The notes beneath the pieces were generated by a model. It ran no database searches. It was given only the letters and a program-made list of their open reading frames with translations, and was not told where the DNA came from. Position numbers and translations under genes: made by a program. A DNA stretch of 64,000 bases from NCBI RefSeq assembly GCF_029784155.1, contig NC_073693.1:239568750-239632749 (forward strand), written 5' to 3'. Source of the stretch: Uranotaenia lowii. Its lineage: Eukaryota; Arthropoda; Insecta; Diptera; Culicidae. Shown in pieces: positions 24,994 through 35,814 of the stretch. Each line of letters begins with the position of its first letter. The first letter of the stretch is position 1.

Positions 24994-27771
24994 TACTAGC
25001 TGACCCGGTGAGCATTGCTATACCTTGCAAAAATAAATGAAATTTGTAGAAATTTATTCAAATTTAGATTTTTGTAAGCAGTTTTTTAAATCAAACCTCA
25101 TCATGGTTTAGAACCAACAACTTTGAGATGAGAGCTGCAGCTGGATTTCAGAATTGCGATTCAAAGATGGTATATATTATTTACTAAAGCTTGATCTCTA
25201 AACTTGTTTTTCAAATTCTGAAATTTGTACTCTGTTTTTAAAGCTCCATAATGACTCAAATAATGTCAATATTTATGGATTTTCCACATTTTTCCCCAAA
25301 ATGGGAAGTTACGAACTTCTATAAAAACATTTGTCACATCTATTTTTGAGTTATGCTTAATATCCGTACGCAAAAAAAACCCTCTTTTAAAATATGGTCC
25401 CTTCTTTTAAAAGCTCTTTATCTTAAACTTACGTGGAAGCTCCCCTATCTTTTTCAATTTTGTCCCCCACTGCTTGAAGAAGGTAGGCTGATTTACCCGG
25501 CTCGAGTTTACATAAACTAATTGAAAGAAAATGATTCGCATATTGGAATTTATAGCACATTGTACTTTATAAAAATAGAATTTTGAAAACCGATCAATAG
25601 CGTGAATCGGGACAGTGTTTTGAGTATATTCCTAAAATTCTGTATTATGAGCACTTCCTGCCTCTGATTAGCTTTAGATGATGTATTTTTTGAAGTTAAA
25701 AAAAATAAGCTATCGAAATTTGAAAAAAAAAAAACGATGAAAAGGATTTTTAATAAACATTATCAAACAGCTTTTTTCACCATCCTCGCCCTTCGAAGCA
25801 GTTTGAATATCTATCCTTTTTGCGTTAAAATTATGTTAAAAATATGTTTAGCCATATGCCAAACTCGTGGACATGGGAAATTATAGCTTGAAGTTTTCCC
25901 AAAAAACACTTATCATGGTATGAAAATTATCGATTTTATTCAGTGCTTTTTTTTTTCTTTTTAGTAAATTTTTTAAAGCAAAATATATCAGTTGCATCAC
26001 TAAATAAATTCTCCGCGTTTTTTTATTTTCTCTTTGGAAGTCAAATATTCAAAAAAGTTGGCAAAAACAAATTTCTAAGTTAACATTTGTCCCGTTTATT
26101 GGGGCAAGTGTGGATGCAAAGCTTATTTTCAGATTCGTCAGAGTAATGGCTTTAAAATGGATTTAATACGTATATCTGTTTGCTTGTTTTATCAAGTTTC
26201 AATTATATATCTGCAGTACTCCTGCAGTATAAATTTACCTTTTTTATTCCACTTTTAACGAATGCTGTTCAAATAAAATGAGCTTCATTTACAAAGACAT
26301 TTAAGAATTTTAAATATCCGCTTCAGTTTCAACTTTCGGAATACCCCTTCTGGTCTTTTCAACATATTGAATCATTTTAAAGATGAATTTCTTAAAAGTT
26401 CGACGTTTGCCCTTGTAGTACGTACTTGAATTGGTATGTAAGCAAAAAGTACGATGTTTTTTCCAGAATTATTTAAAATAAAAAGCTCCCATTTTCATTT
26501 CTAAATTCGTTTCAGTTGTGTATTTGGGCTGAAGTAACAATTTTTAGAAGAACACATAATTTTATATTTTTTTTGGAGCAGAGAAAAGTTGAACGTTTGA
26601 ACATGCTCTAGTGTTACTTGAATGAAAATTCTTTCAAAAAATGATTTCCTTCACTTTTGGTCAATAAAAATCAGTTTCTTTCACTGATACCTTTCACTTA
26701 TGAACACGTCAGTCCTATTTTTTCTAATTTAAAGAAAAGGCTCTTGATCAGTTCATGTGTCGGATCAGATTTTTTTTATCTTCTTTTTCAGTTAAGTGCA
26801 TTTTTACATGATCAACAAAATGTTTCCGATCTACCTATGAAGACAGCTTATTCATATTTCTGTTATCAGTATGATTCAAAAATAACCTTGGGTTAAAAAA
26901 TTGTATGTAAACTCTTTTAATTCAGTGTTTTTTTTTTCAACTGTCCGCAAAGTGTCATATCATTATTTCATTAGCATCAGAACTAAATTTATATTTTTTA
27001 TTTCCACGTGCTGTGTACAATTAAGCAAGAAAAGCACATCTAGGTTGCATATCGCCCCCACGTGCGTAAGAAATATAGGTACTTGGTTGAGAAACAGGCG
27101 TCTAATTGTTCAATTTTTCCAGCGATCAACGAACAGCCTTGGTTACTATCCACTTGCAACGACATTTGCTTGATCATAGAGACGAAAAACAAACCCCTCA
27201 AAGAAAAGAAAATCTCTAAAAATGGATGCCATGACTTTTTAATTTCAGATTTTGGCAAAAAAATTGTACCTATATGTTTTATTCGATCGGCAAAATGTCA
27301 ATCTGGATAACATCTAGGCGTCATTCATAACCATGTACTGTACAAATGAGCTAGGAATCAAGTAGAAAAAAAAATCCCATCAAGGCTTCATATCGCCACC
27401 CCTTGCATTGAAAATATGCTTGGTTGAGAAATACGCGCCAAAATATTCCCACTGATCAGTATGCTATGCCATGGTTACTATCCTCTCGCGACGTTGGCGC
27501 GCGACGCCTCGACCATGGAGACTAAAAACAAACCGCCCAAAGGAAAAAAAATCTCGAGAAAATGGATGTCATGACTTTAATTTGGTTCGAATAATCACAA
27601 ACTTTGTATGGGAGCCCCCCTCCCTTATGTCGGATGGGGTTTTAACTATTATAGAAACCATCTCTGGCCCCAAAAACCCTCAGATGCCAATTTTGACGAT
27701 GATCGGTTCAGTAGTTTCCGAGTCTATAGGGAACAGACAGACAGACAAACATTCATTTTTATATATATAGA
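24994..27771 (+). mobile_element. RTE-type non-LTR relic (non-coding)
   Basis: It starts CTAGCTGACCCGGTGAGC and ends with CGGTTCAGTAGTTTCCGAG, GACAGACAGACAAACATTC and a terminal TATATATA tract. That combination is familiar from the 3' ends of insect RTE-like elements and their SINE-like derivatives. Coding sequence is not recognisable; open frames of 60-99 codons are remnants at best. Near the 3' end there is a diverged tandem duplication: 27045-27245 and 27385-27580 share TATCGCC, TTGGTTGAGAAA, TGGTTACTATC, GAGACNAAAAACAAACC and ATGGATGNCATGAC. Confidence 0.5.
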
Positions 27772-28009
27772 TTTACATAAAATGGGCCATAAAAACTGAC
27801 TCAGATTATTCAGTGATTAACAACATATTCAATATTGGCTGGTATTATCCGCCTTTCGTTTGAAAAACGGTGCTAAACTTGTTTTTCAAGATGTCATAAA
27901 ATAATACATACATTCGTTTTATCCGTCCTTTTCAAGTTTTTTCTTGTCAAATTATAATTACACGTGTTATTATGAGTGCGGCCAAAAATTAGTGTCGCGA
28001 GTTCGCTAG

Positions 28010-28983
28010 GGTTGTACTCCATTTACCCGAATACCATTGCCCAGAATGAAAAATCCCCAGAATTTCGATCGCCAGAAAGAACCATTCCCCAGAATTTTTT
28101 TCCCCAGACGAACCATTCCCCAGAAAAATTTTCGCCAGAATGTACCATTTCCCAGAAATTTTTTCACCAGAATGAACCATTTCTCAGAATTTTTTTCGCC
28201 AGAAGAACCAATTCCCAGAAAATTGAAAACATTTATCCTTACTAGAAATTAATAAAAAAAAAGGAATTGTTACAAAAAAAATGGGGTTTCATAACTTAAT
28301 TCTTTTGCGGCAAAGCCGCAACCAACGAGGATGAAGGGGCTGAAGCGGCACAAAGCCGCCAAAGCTCACAAATCCGAGGTGGCCGCCAACCCGCCGTCGG
28401 AAGCGAGGGCCCCATTACATTGGTCTAGGTCTGCCGGGGCTTCCTAGGTCTGCGTGAAAGCTAGGGGTGATCCCTTAGCCCCGTCCGCCACGCGACAGCG
28501 TGAAGGACAAAACGTCTTTGAAGTTCGAACGCGCAGCGTGAGGAGTCGGATATCAAAACGGTTTTTCAAAGGACCATGGTAAGCATTGAATCAATTAAAG
28601 TACCATGAACCATAAACAAAGCACAATATTGGTTCTAAAATAAATTTAGTTGGAAAATTTCAAAGTTGTAGTTTCATTTAAAAAAAATCATTTTGAAAAA
28701 TGAATATCGAATCATATGAAATTTACAAGAATTCATTAGAAAAAAAAACAAATAAAAATACAAGAGGAAGTAATCTGGGATTTGTGCCATTCTGGGAAAT
28801 GTTCCATTCTGGGGAAAAAAATCTGGGAAATGGTCCATTCTGGGAAAATAATTTCTGGTAAATGGTGCATTCTGGGGAATTTTTTTCTGGGAAATGGTTC
28901 ATTCTGGGGTTTGATTTCGGGTATTTGTCATTCTGGGAAAAATTCATTCTGGGCAATGGTTTTCGGGTAAATGGGATACAATC
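28010..28983. mobile_element. Foldback/MULE-like element with 9-bp target duplication
   Basis: The 974-bp element is flanked by an exact 9-bp duplication GTTCGCTAG (28001-28009 and 28984-28992). The ends are GGTTGTACTCCATTTACCCG and, inverted, GATTGTATCCCATTTACCCG. Each ~200-bp arm is made of tandem ~27-30-bp units of the form CCATTNCCCAGAATG. Long inverted arms built of short tandem repeats plus a 9-bp duplication are the hallmarks of Drosophila Foldback and related Mutator-like elements. The centre (28300-28560) is a GC-rich segment with GCGGCAAAGCCGC-type hairpins, unlike anything around it. No transposase is present. Confidence 0.8.
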
Positions 28984-30091
28984 GTTCGCTAGTAAAAGTC
29001 ACTAGTCTTAGTATAGGAAGAAATTAGTTTAGCCCTGATTTCAACTTGCGATCCCTCTAGTGAAAGGGTTTTACTTGTAGGTGAAGAAAACTAGTGTCGC
29101 GAGTTCGCTAGTACAAGCTACTATTTAGTGTTCAGAATGGGGGTAGCATTAGTAGCGGCACGTTAGCCAAACATACGGGAAAATTGTACTGGTAGAAATA
29201 AGTTTAGCTCCGATTTCAACTTGCGACCCCTCTAGTGTAAGGGTTTGACTTGTAGGAGACGAAAATTTGTGTCGCAAGTTCGTTAGTACGAGCTACTAGT
29301 GTTATTATCGGCAAAAATAAGATTAGCTCCGATTTCAACTTGCGACCACTCAAGTGAAAGGGTTTGACTTGTATTGAGGGTTCAAAACGCAGGGAAGCAG
29401 TTGCACAGCATTCATTTTGAGCTAAATTCTTCATCGTTTAAGCGTTGGCCAAGCCTCGGGTGTGGGTCGTTTGTTTCATGTTTGCGTGGCGATTGAGAAA
29501 TAGGATATTTAGGATATATTTATAACATCGCAAAAAATGTGAGCCACGCATGATTTGCGATGTAATTTTCGGATTCTACATATTTCTGATGTTTTATTAC
29601 ATCATTGAGACTTAAGAAAAAGGAACGTTGCGAGCATGTCTTTAAGTGTAATGTCAAATGCTAGCTGTGCCAAGTAACCAAGTTTCCCTTTGAGCGCACA
29701 TACAATGCATTTGCTCTCCGGTTTACGGAACATCGAACTCCTTTGGGGCCGCAGACTGTATCGGATATGGTGATCGTAAGAACAAATAGAGACATTTTTT
29801 ATGAGATCAAGGAGATGAATCTGATAATTTCGACTATCTCCCAGCATAATTTCATGATGTGTCATTTTGTTTCCGTTGTTGATTTTTCGATGTGATGTGA
29901 AATAAGAAAAACCTTCGTTTTATCAATAAAAGAATAAGAATGAAATCAGAGCTAAACAAATTTCTAACGGTACCAACAGTAAAAGCTTGTACAACCAAAC
30001 TCGCGACACTATTTCTCGTTACCTACAAGTCAAACCCTCCCACTAGAGGGTTCGCAAGTTGAAATCGTAGTAATTTCTTGCGGTTCTAACA

Positions 30092-30985
30092 CCCCAAGCA
30101 ACCAAAAGTCACATATTTACTTGAATGAAAGCATTGAAAGTTACATATTGGCTGACAAAGAGAATAAACTGCCCAATTCCCTTTAGTGAACTTTATGTAC
30201 TCATTAATGAACTTGAATGTTGCAAAAGTGATTAATATGTGCGTTGTATGTGACTTGTTTTGCCCAATTCCCATTAGTGAACTATATGTACTCATTAACG
30301 AACTTGAAAGCTGCAAAAGGGATCTATACGTACGTTATACGGGACTTTAGTCACATAAAGGGCACAAAAGTGCTCAATACGGGATTTGGTAAGTCACATA
30401 AAGGGCACAAAAGTGCTCAAATGGGTATTGATAAGTCACAAAAAGTGCATTGATGTGCTTTCAAAATCAAATCACCTCTTCGAGTTTTAGTTTCAGTTAG
30501 AACAACATCTAGGCGTGGTCTCGTGGTAGCGTGTTCGATTCTCACCACGAAGGTCGGGGTTCGATCCCCAAGCCGGGCAAGTTTTTTTCAATAAGTAATT
30601 TTGTACTTAAGTGACCATTCTGATGCGATATATGTAGGAAATGTAGGAAAGAAGCTATTGAGCAATTTGTCGAGTTTGAAATCCGGCGCGTGGCATCATG
30701 GCGGCACCAGTACAGAACACAGTAAATAATCAAGTGAAGGTGATATGAACCGAAGCCAACGGTTCAGTTGAGATAGAGAGAGATTTTTTTGCTCATTTTC
30801 GCGATTTTTCGGAAGCTGAATTAAGAGGCCGCTGGAAGCTGAATAGAAGATCATTAAGACTTGTTTTGGAACTTGAAAGCATCAATAAGAACTTAAATTT
30901 TGAGCTGTATAGAACGTACTTCATATCAATGATGGGGCTGAGTAAGCGTGTTTGTACCTGTTTTATGGGACTTTTGGTTGCTTGG
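30092..30985. mobile_element. Small TIR element carrying a tRNA-Glu-like segment
   Basis: Ends CCCAAGCAACCAAAAGTC and its inverse GACTTTTGGTTGCTTGGG bound ~890 bp. The interrupted ~120-bp unit can be rejoined at a 2-bp AC duplication by comparison with the intact copy near 31108. Inside are two direct repeats: 30170-30235 with 30262-30326 (GCCCAATTCCC, TAGTGAACT, GTACTCATTAA) and 30346-30384 with 30390-30425 (AGTCACATAAAGGGCACAAA). The CCCAAG-AAC ends resemble those of the 46491-49731 element. Confidence 0.6.
30512..30588 (+). ncRNA. tRNA-Glu(CTC)-like pseudogene or SINE head
   Basis: It has an A-box-like TGGTCTCGTGG (30516-30526), a TTCTCACC anticodon-loop block as in tRNA-Glu, a GGGG/CCCC T stem around a perfect B box GGTTCGATCC (30558-30567), and a seven-T RNA polymerase III terminator at 30582-30588. 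The acceptor stem does not pair properly, so I read it as a tRNA-derived pseudogene or SINE promoter, not a working tRNA. Confidence 0.45.
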
Positions 30986-31651
30986 GACTAGTATCTTGTT
31001 CTAGCGGACTCGCGACACTATTCGCCAACGACAAGTCAAACCTTTCACTTAACCGGTTGCAAATTGAAATTGGAGTCAAACTAATTTCTAATTGTTCTAA
31101 CACTAGCAGCTTGTTTGTACTAGCTAACTCGCGACACTAGTTTTCGTCACCGACAAGTCTAACCCTTTCACAAGAGCGGTCGAAAGTTGAAATCAGAGCT
31201 AAACTAATTTCTTCTTATACTAAGACTAGTGACTTGTACTAGCGAACTCGCGACATTAATTTTCGTCATCTACAAGTTAAACTTTTACTGAAGGGGTCGC
31301 AAGTTGAAATCGAAGCACTTCCACCGGTATTATTGCCGTTAATCATCTCAGCTAATTAATACACGCGTTGCGGACGGGTATCTTATTTTATTTTTTTTGC
31401 GATCAATAAACTTCACAACAGTCGAAGAAAGGACATTTTTTTCATGACATTCACACCTACTAAAATCCACAAATTTCATTGCGACATTCCTAGAACCAAC
31501 CGAACCAATGACATTCGCTAGTCAGAAATGTTATTGAGGAGAAAAGTTCCATAACATTTTGATTGGCGAATGTCATTGCAAAACTCAATGATATTTTTTT
31601 TTCGTTGCGTAACATTTATTGGACAACCGTCAATGTCATTTAAGTCTCTAA

Positions 31652-31953
31652 GAGCAAGTTCACTGGTGTTGCAAAAAAGTGGTAGAAATTTTGACATTTT
31701 GAAAATTTTACCATGCAAAAATGTTTTCAAGATCTTGGGGCGTTGTATTATTTTACAACACTGTTTCTATTTCAGCCGTATGTGATAGAAATATTGCTAA
31801 TTTTTGCAACACAGCATGCGAAAATACAACACGTGATGTAAAAAAACTAGAAGGCCACAGATCTTGAAAATGTTTTTGCATGGTAAAGTTTTCGATATGT
31901 GTCATAAGTGTCAAAATTTCTACCACTTCTTCCCAACACCAGTGAACTTGCTC
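31652..31953. mobile_element. Harbinger-like MITE, TAA target duplication
   Basis: Terminal inverted repeats GAGCAAGTTCACTGGTGTTG are exact at the two ends, followed by GTGGTAGAAATTTTGACA in both arms. A TAA duplication flanks the element (31649-31651 and 31954-31956), as for PIF/Harbinger MITEs. The inner arms also pair (ACCATGCAAAAA / TTTTTGCATGGT), so most of the 302 bp can fold. It has no coding capacity. Confidence 0.8.
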
Positions 31954-32348
31954 TAAGAAATGTTGTAGGAAATGTCATGCGACTGCTACGAGTTTTAATT
32001 TCATTTGAATGACATTCTCAAGCCTGCTATTTATCAGTTTCTTAGCACTATTAATTGAGTCCATAATTTAACGTCCTACTTGGCGTCTGGTTTGATTTGT
32101 GGGTGGTGTGAAAATACTTATATGACAACTTTTTAAGGTAATGCTCATCTAGTCTATGGAGCCACCCATAAAATAAGATTTTATCCAGGTATACAACTTT
32201 TCTATGAACCGTTGTCCGGGGTAATATTGATCACTTTTTTAAATATATTTCAACAATTTTTTCTGTTAAAAGGATTGTGGCATATTTTATATTTTCAAAA
32301 CCAGTAATGGACTCTCATGGATGTAAAACATGGATGCAGAAATTTATT

Positions 32349-35058
32349 TATTTTATTTACATAGTATTCCGTCTCACGACATAACTTGACGAACATAATT
32401 CCTAAAATTCACTCTGTCCATGGCAACCGTTCTCCAGTTTCTCGGGCACCCCACGTTCGCCAGATCACGCTCCACTTGGTCTAACCACCTCGCTCGTTGC
32501 GCCCCCACTCGTCTTGTTCCTACCGGATTCGTAGCGAACACTTGTTTTGCAGGACAGTCATCCGGCATTCTCGCAACATGTCCCGCCCAGCGTATCCGGC
32601 CAGCTTTCACCACCTTCTGGATACTGGGTTCGCCGTAGAGTCGCGCGAGCTCGTGGTTCATCCTTCGCCTCCACACTCCGTTCTCCTGTACGCCGCCAAA
32701 GATGGTTCTTAACACTCGTCGCTCGAATACTCCGAGTGTACGCAGGTCCTCCTCGAGCAATATCCATGTCTCGTGCCCGTAGAGAACAACCGGTCTAATA
32801 AGCGTCATATACAGGTTGCACTTCGTGCGAGGGCTAAGTCTTCTCGACCGCAGTTGCTTGTGGAGTCCATAGTAGGCACGACTTCCGCTGATAATTCGCC
32901 TCCGGATCTCACGGCTGGTGTCATTGTCTGCGGTCACCAGTGAGCCGAGATAGACAAAGTCTTCGACTATCTCCAGCTCGTCGCCGTCGATCGTGACCTT
33001 GTTATTACTGGACATGCGGGTTCGGTCGGTCTCGAATCCGCAGGCATGCATGTACTTCGTCTTGGACGTATTAATCATCAACTCAATCCTTCCTGCTTCG
33101 CGTTTCAGTTTGCGATAGATCTCCTCCACCGCCGCAGATGATCTGCCGACTATATCAATGTCATCGGCAAAGCAGTTAAGTTGACTGGATCCGTTGAAAA
33201 TCGTGCCGCGCATTTCACCCACCGCTCGTCGAATAACACTTTCTAGCGCCACGTTGAACATCATGCAGGATAGACCATCACCTTGTCGAAGCCCCCCTGC
33301 GTGATTCGAATGAACTCGACAATTCACCCGAAATCCGCACACAGCACTGCGTTCCATCCATCGTCGCCTTGATAAGTCTGATCAGCTTCCCGGAAAAGCC
33401 GTTCTCGTCCATGATTTTCCATAGCTCGTTACGGTCGATCGTGTCGTATGCGGCTTTGAAGTCGATGAATAGATGGTGCGTAGGGACTTGGTGTTCACGG
33501 CATTTTTGGAGGATTTGCCGTAATGTGAATATCTGGTCCGTCGTTGACCGTCCCTCCATAAAGCCGGCCTGATGACTTCCCACGAATCTGTTTGCTTGTG
33601 GCGTTAGCCGGCGGAGTAGGATTCGGGACAACACTTTGTAGGCGGCATTGAGGACAGTGATCGCTCGGTAGTTCTCACAGTCCAATTTGTCGCCCTTCTT
33701 GTAGATGGGGCATATCACCCCCTCCTTCCACTCCTCCGGTAGCTGTTCTATGTCCCAGATCCGGACTATCAATCGGTGTAGGCAATCGGCCAACTTGTCC
33801 GGGCCCATTTTGATGAGTTCAGCTGCGATGCCATCCTTCCCAGCTGACTTGTTTCTATTCAGCTGGCGAATGGCTTCCTTTAACTTCACTCATCGTTGGG
33901 AGTGGCTCCTCTTCGTCGTTGGCTACCCCGGCGATGTACCTTCCCCCACTGTCTTGATCTCCTGCATGTGCGCCGTTCAGGTGTTCATCGAAGTGCTGCT
34001 TCCACCTTTTGATCACCTCACGATTGTCCGTCAGGATGCCTCCGTCCTTATCCCGGCACATTTCGGCTTGCGGCACGAAGCCTTTGCGGGATGCGTTGAG
34101 TTTCTGATAGAACTTTCGTGTTTCTTGGGAACGATGCAGCTGCTCAAGCTCCTCGAGCTCCTCCTCCTCCAGGCGGCGCTTTTTCTCCTGGAAAAGTCGG
34201 ACTCGCTGCCCCTTCCGCTGTTGGTGATTTTCCACATTTCGACGAGTGCCTCTTTGTACTACTGCCGCCCGCGTGGCATTCTCTTCGTCCATCACCCTCC
34301 TACACTCCTCGTCGAACCAGTCGTTCCGTCGAGATCGCTCCACATAACCGATGACGTTCTCCGCAGCACTGTTGATGGCTGTTTTGATGGTATCCCAACA
34401 GTCCTCGAGAGGGGCTTCGTCAAGCTCGCCCTCTGCCGGCAGCGCTGCTTCGACCGATTGCGCGTAGTCTGCCGCGACCTCAGGTTGCTTCAGTCGTGCG
34501 ATGTTTAACCGAGGCGGGCGCCGATTTCGTGTGTTATTTACTACGGAGAGTTTTGGGCGCATCTTCACCATCACCAGATAATGGTCCGACTCGATGTTGG
34601 CGCCCCGACAGGATCTGACGTCGATGATGTCCGAGAAGTGCCGGCTATCGATCAAAACGTGGTCGATCTGTGATTGAGTTTGGTACGGTGATCTCCAGGT
34701 GTACTTATGTGGGAGGCGGTGCTGAAAAAAGGTACTACGTACGGCCATTCGTTTGGAGGCGGCGAAATCAATAAGTCTGAGGCCGTTTTCGTTGATCAGC
34801 TGGTGCGCGCTGAACCTTCCAATTGTCAGTTTGAATTCCTCCTCCTGGCCGACCTGAGCATTAAAGTCCCCGATGACGATCTTGATATCATGTTTTGAGC
34901 AACGGTCGTATTCACGCTCCAGCTGCGCGTAAAATTCGTCTTTGTCGTCACCGGTACTTCCGAGGTGAGGGCTGTGCACGTTGATGATGCTGATGTAGAA
35001 GAACCGGCCCTTGACTCTCAACCGGCACATTCGTGAGTTGATCGGCCACCACCCGATC
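32349..35058 (-). mobile_element. 5'-truncated RTE-like non-LTR retrotransposon
   Basis: A 2.7-kb LINE copy flanked by an exact 12-bp duplication CAGAAATTTATT (32337-32348 and 35059-35070). The minus-strand 3' end is AAATAA-rich, as is usual for RTE-type elements, and it lacks a long poly(A) tail. The 5' end is truncated within the endonuclease domain. GC content is higher than in the surrounding DNA. Confidence 0.85.
32374..35030 (-). pseudogene. RTE-like polyprotein fragment (endonuclease-RT), two frameshifts
   Basis: The protein is read in three overlapping frames. Frame one (35030-33855) holds the C-terminal half of the endonuclease (GDFNAQVG near 34870, DHVLID, SDHYLV near 34590) and the linker. 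Frame two (33889-33278) carries early reverse-transcriptase blocks (SAGKDG, CPIYKKGD, YRAITVL, FIDFKAAYDT). Frame three (33357-32374) has the catalytic FADDID box near 33165 and the thumb/connector (RPVVLYGHETW, FERRVLRTIFGG). One extra G near 33879 and a slip in the G run at about 33292-33297 explain the breaks. RTE-clade assignment is from the overall motif style. Confidence 0.8.
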
Positions 35059-35814
35059 CAGAAATTTATTAGACCTCTTTAAATTTGATTTAACAATCGT
35101 TTTCGTCACTGTTCAGAATTTGATGCTTTTGGGGTGATATTGATCAGTCTCTATTCTGACGGTTTTAACGAGTTTTCTTGATCATAAAGGACACTAAACA
35201 CCTTTATAATGTTTATAAATGCTACTTTATCAATTTAACCTTGGTTTTTAACGTTTATTTCAAATATATTTATAATCGAAAAAAGAACTATGATGCTGCC
35301 TACATGTAGGGGCAAAAATAATTATAATTGCTAAATAGTTTGAGCTTCAATATACAAATGAAATTTAACCTTCACACATTCCCCTAGGCCCTCCCACTAT
35401 TTCCATTTTAATTTTTTCTTCAAAGTTAACGATTTGATAGGGTTCCTATCCATTTGTCCAATACGGGCTTACTCTTGGAAAATGTCCTTATTTTTTAAGT
35501 ATCGAAAATTTATCACTAAATGACTGTAGATCAATGCTGAAAGTAGATCAACCGTCTTCCACGCATAATCAGAGACCGTCTATTAGAACATCGGTGTAAT
35601 TGAATAAACTATTCATCAGTAACATAGCACCGTTGATTGAATCCGTGTTACATTGTAACACAAAATCCAGTTCGCAAATTGATTACACGTGCAAGTTTGC
35701 GGCACGTGTGATCAATTTGTGTAAGCCAAAAGAAATGCGTTAAAAACCGGATTCAACTTGAGAAAAAGCTTTACTAAGTAGGTGACTTTCGGCAAGTGTA
35801 ACTGGATTGAAAAA

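Larger units (their letters stand above)
27990..31320. repeat. Inverted arms of tandem ~120-bp units
   Basis: Units containing CGATTTCAACTTGCGACC, CTCTAGTGAAAGGGTTTGAC and GTGTCGCGAGTTCGCTAGT run in one direction from 27990 to about 29390 and in the opposite direction from about 29940 to 31320. The copies start near 29036, 29211 and 29330 on the left and near 30052, 31065, 31190 and 31308 on the right. The left arm is interrupted by the element at 28010-28983 and the right arm by the one at 30092-30985. The plan, tandem subunits in inverted arms, is that of Foldback-type elements. Outer ends could not be fixed. Confidence 0.65.
32208..35560. mobile_element. Relic related to the ends of the 24-kb element
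   Basis: Excluding the retrotransposon nested at 32349-35058, this stretch resembles the flanks of the large insertion at 39084-63222. It starts CCGTTGTCCGGGGTAATATTGATCAC (the left inverted repeat there is CCGTAAACTGGGG followed by AACTTTGAT). Its 35131 GGGGTGATATTGATCA block matches 39285, and 35358-35450 (CAAATGAAATTTAACCTT, then CCCTCCCACTATTTCCAT) is colinear with 62438-62520. The outer right end is not clear. Confidence 0.45.

Noticed and set aside
28300..28560. GC-rich block as a gene or bacterial insertion
   Set aside because: No long open frame and no recognisable product; it lies exactly between the arms of a foldback element, so it is treated as element cargo.
33705..34508. 267-codon plus-strand frame
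   Set aside because: It is antisense to the RTE-like retrotransposon coding region, which explains the sequence better.
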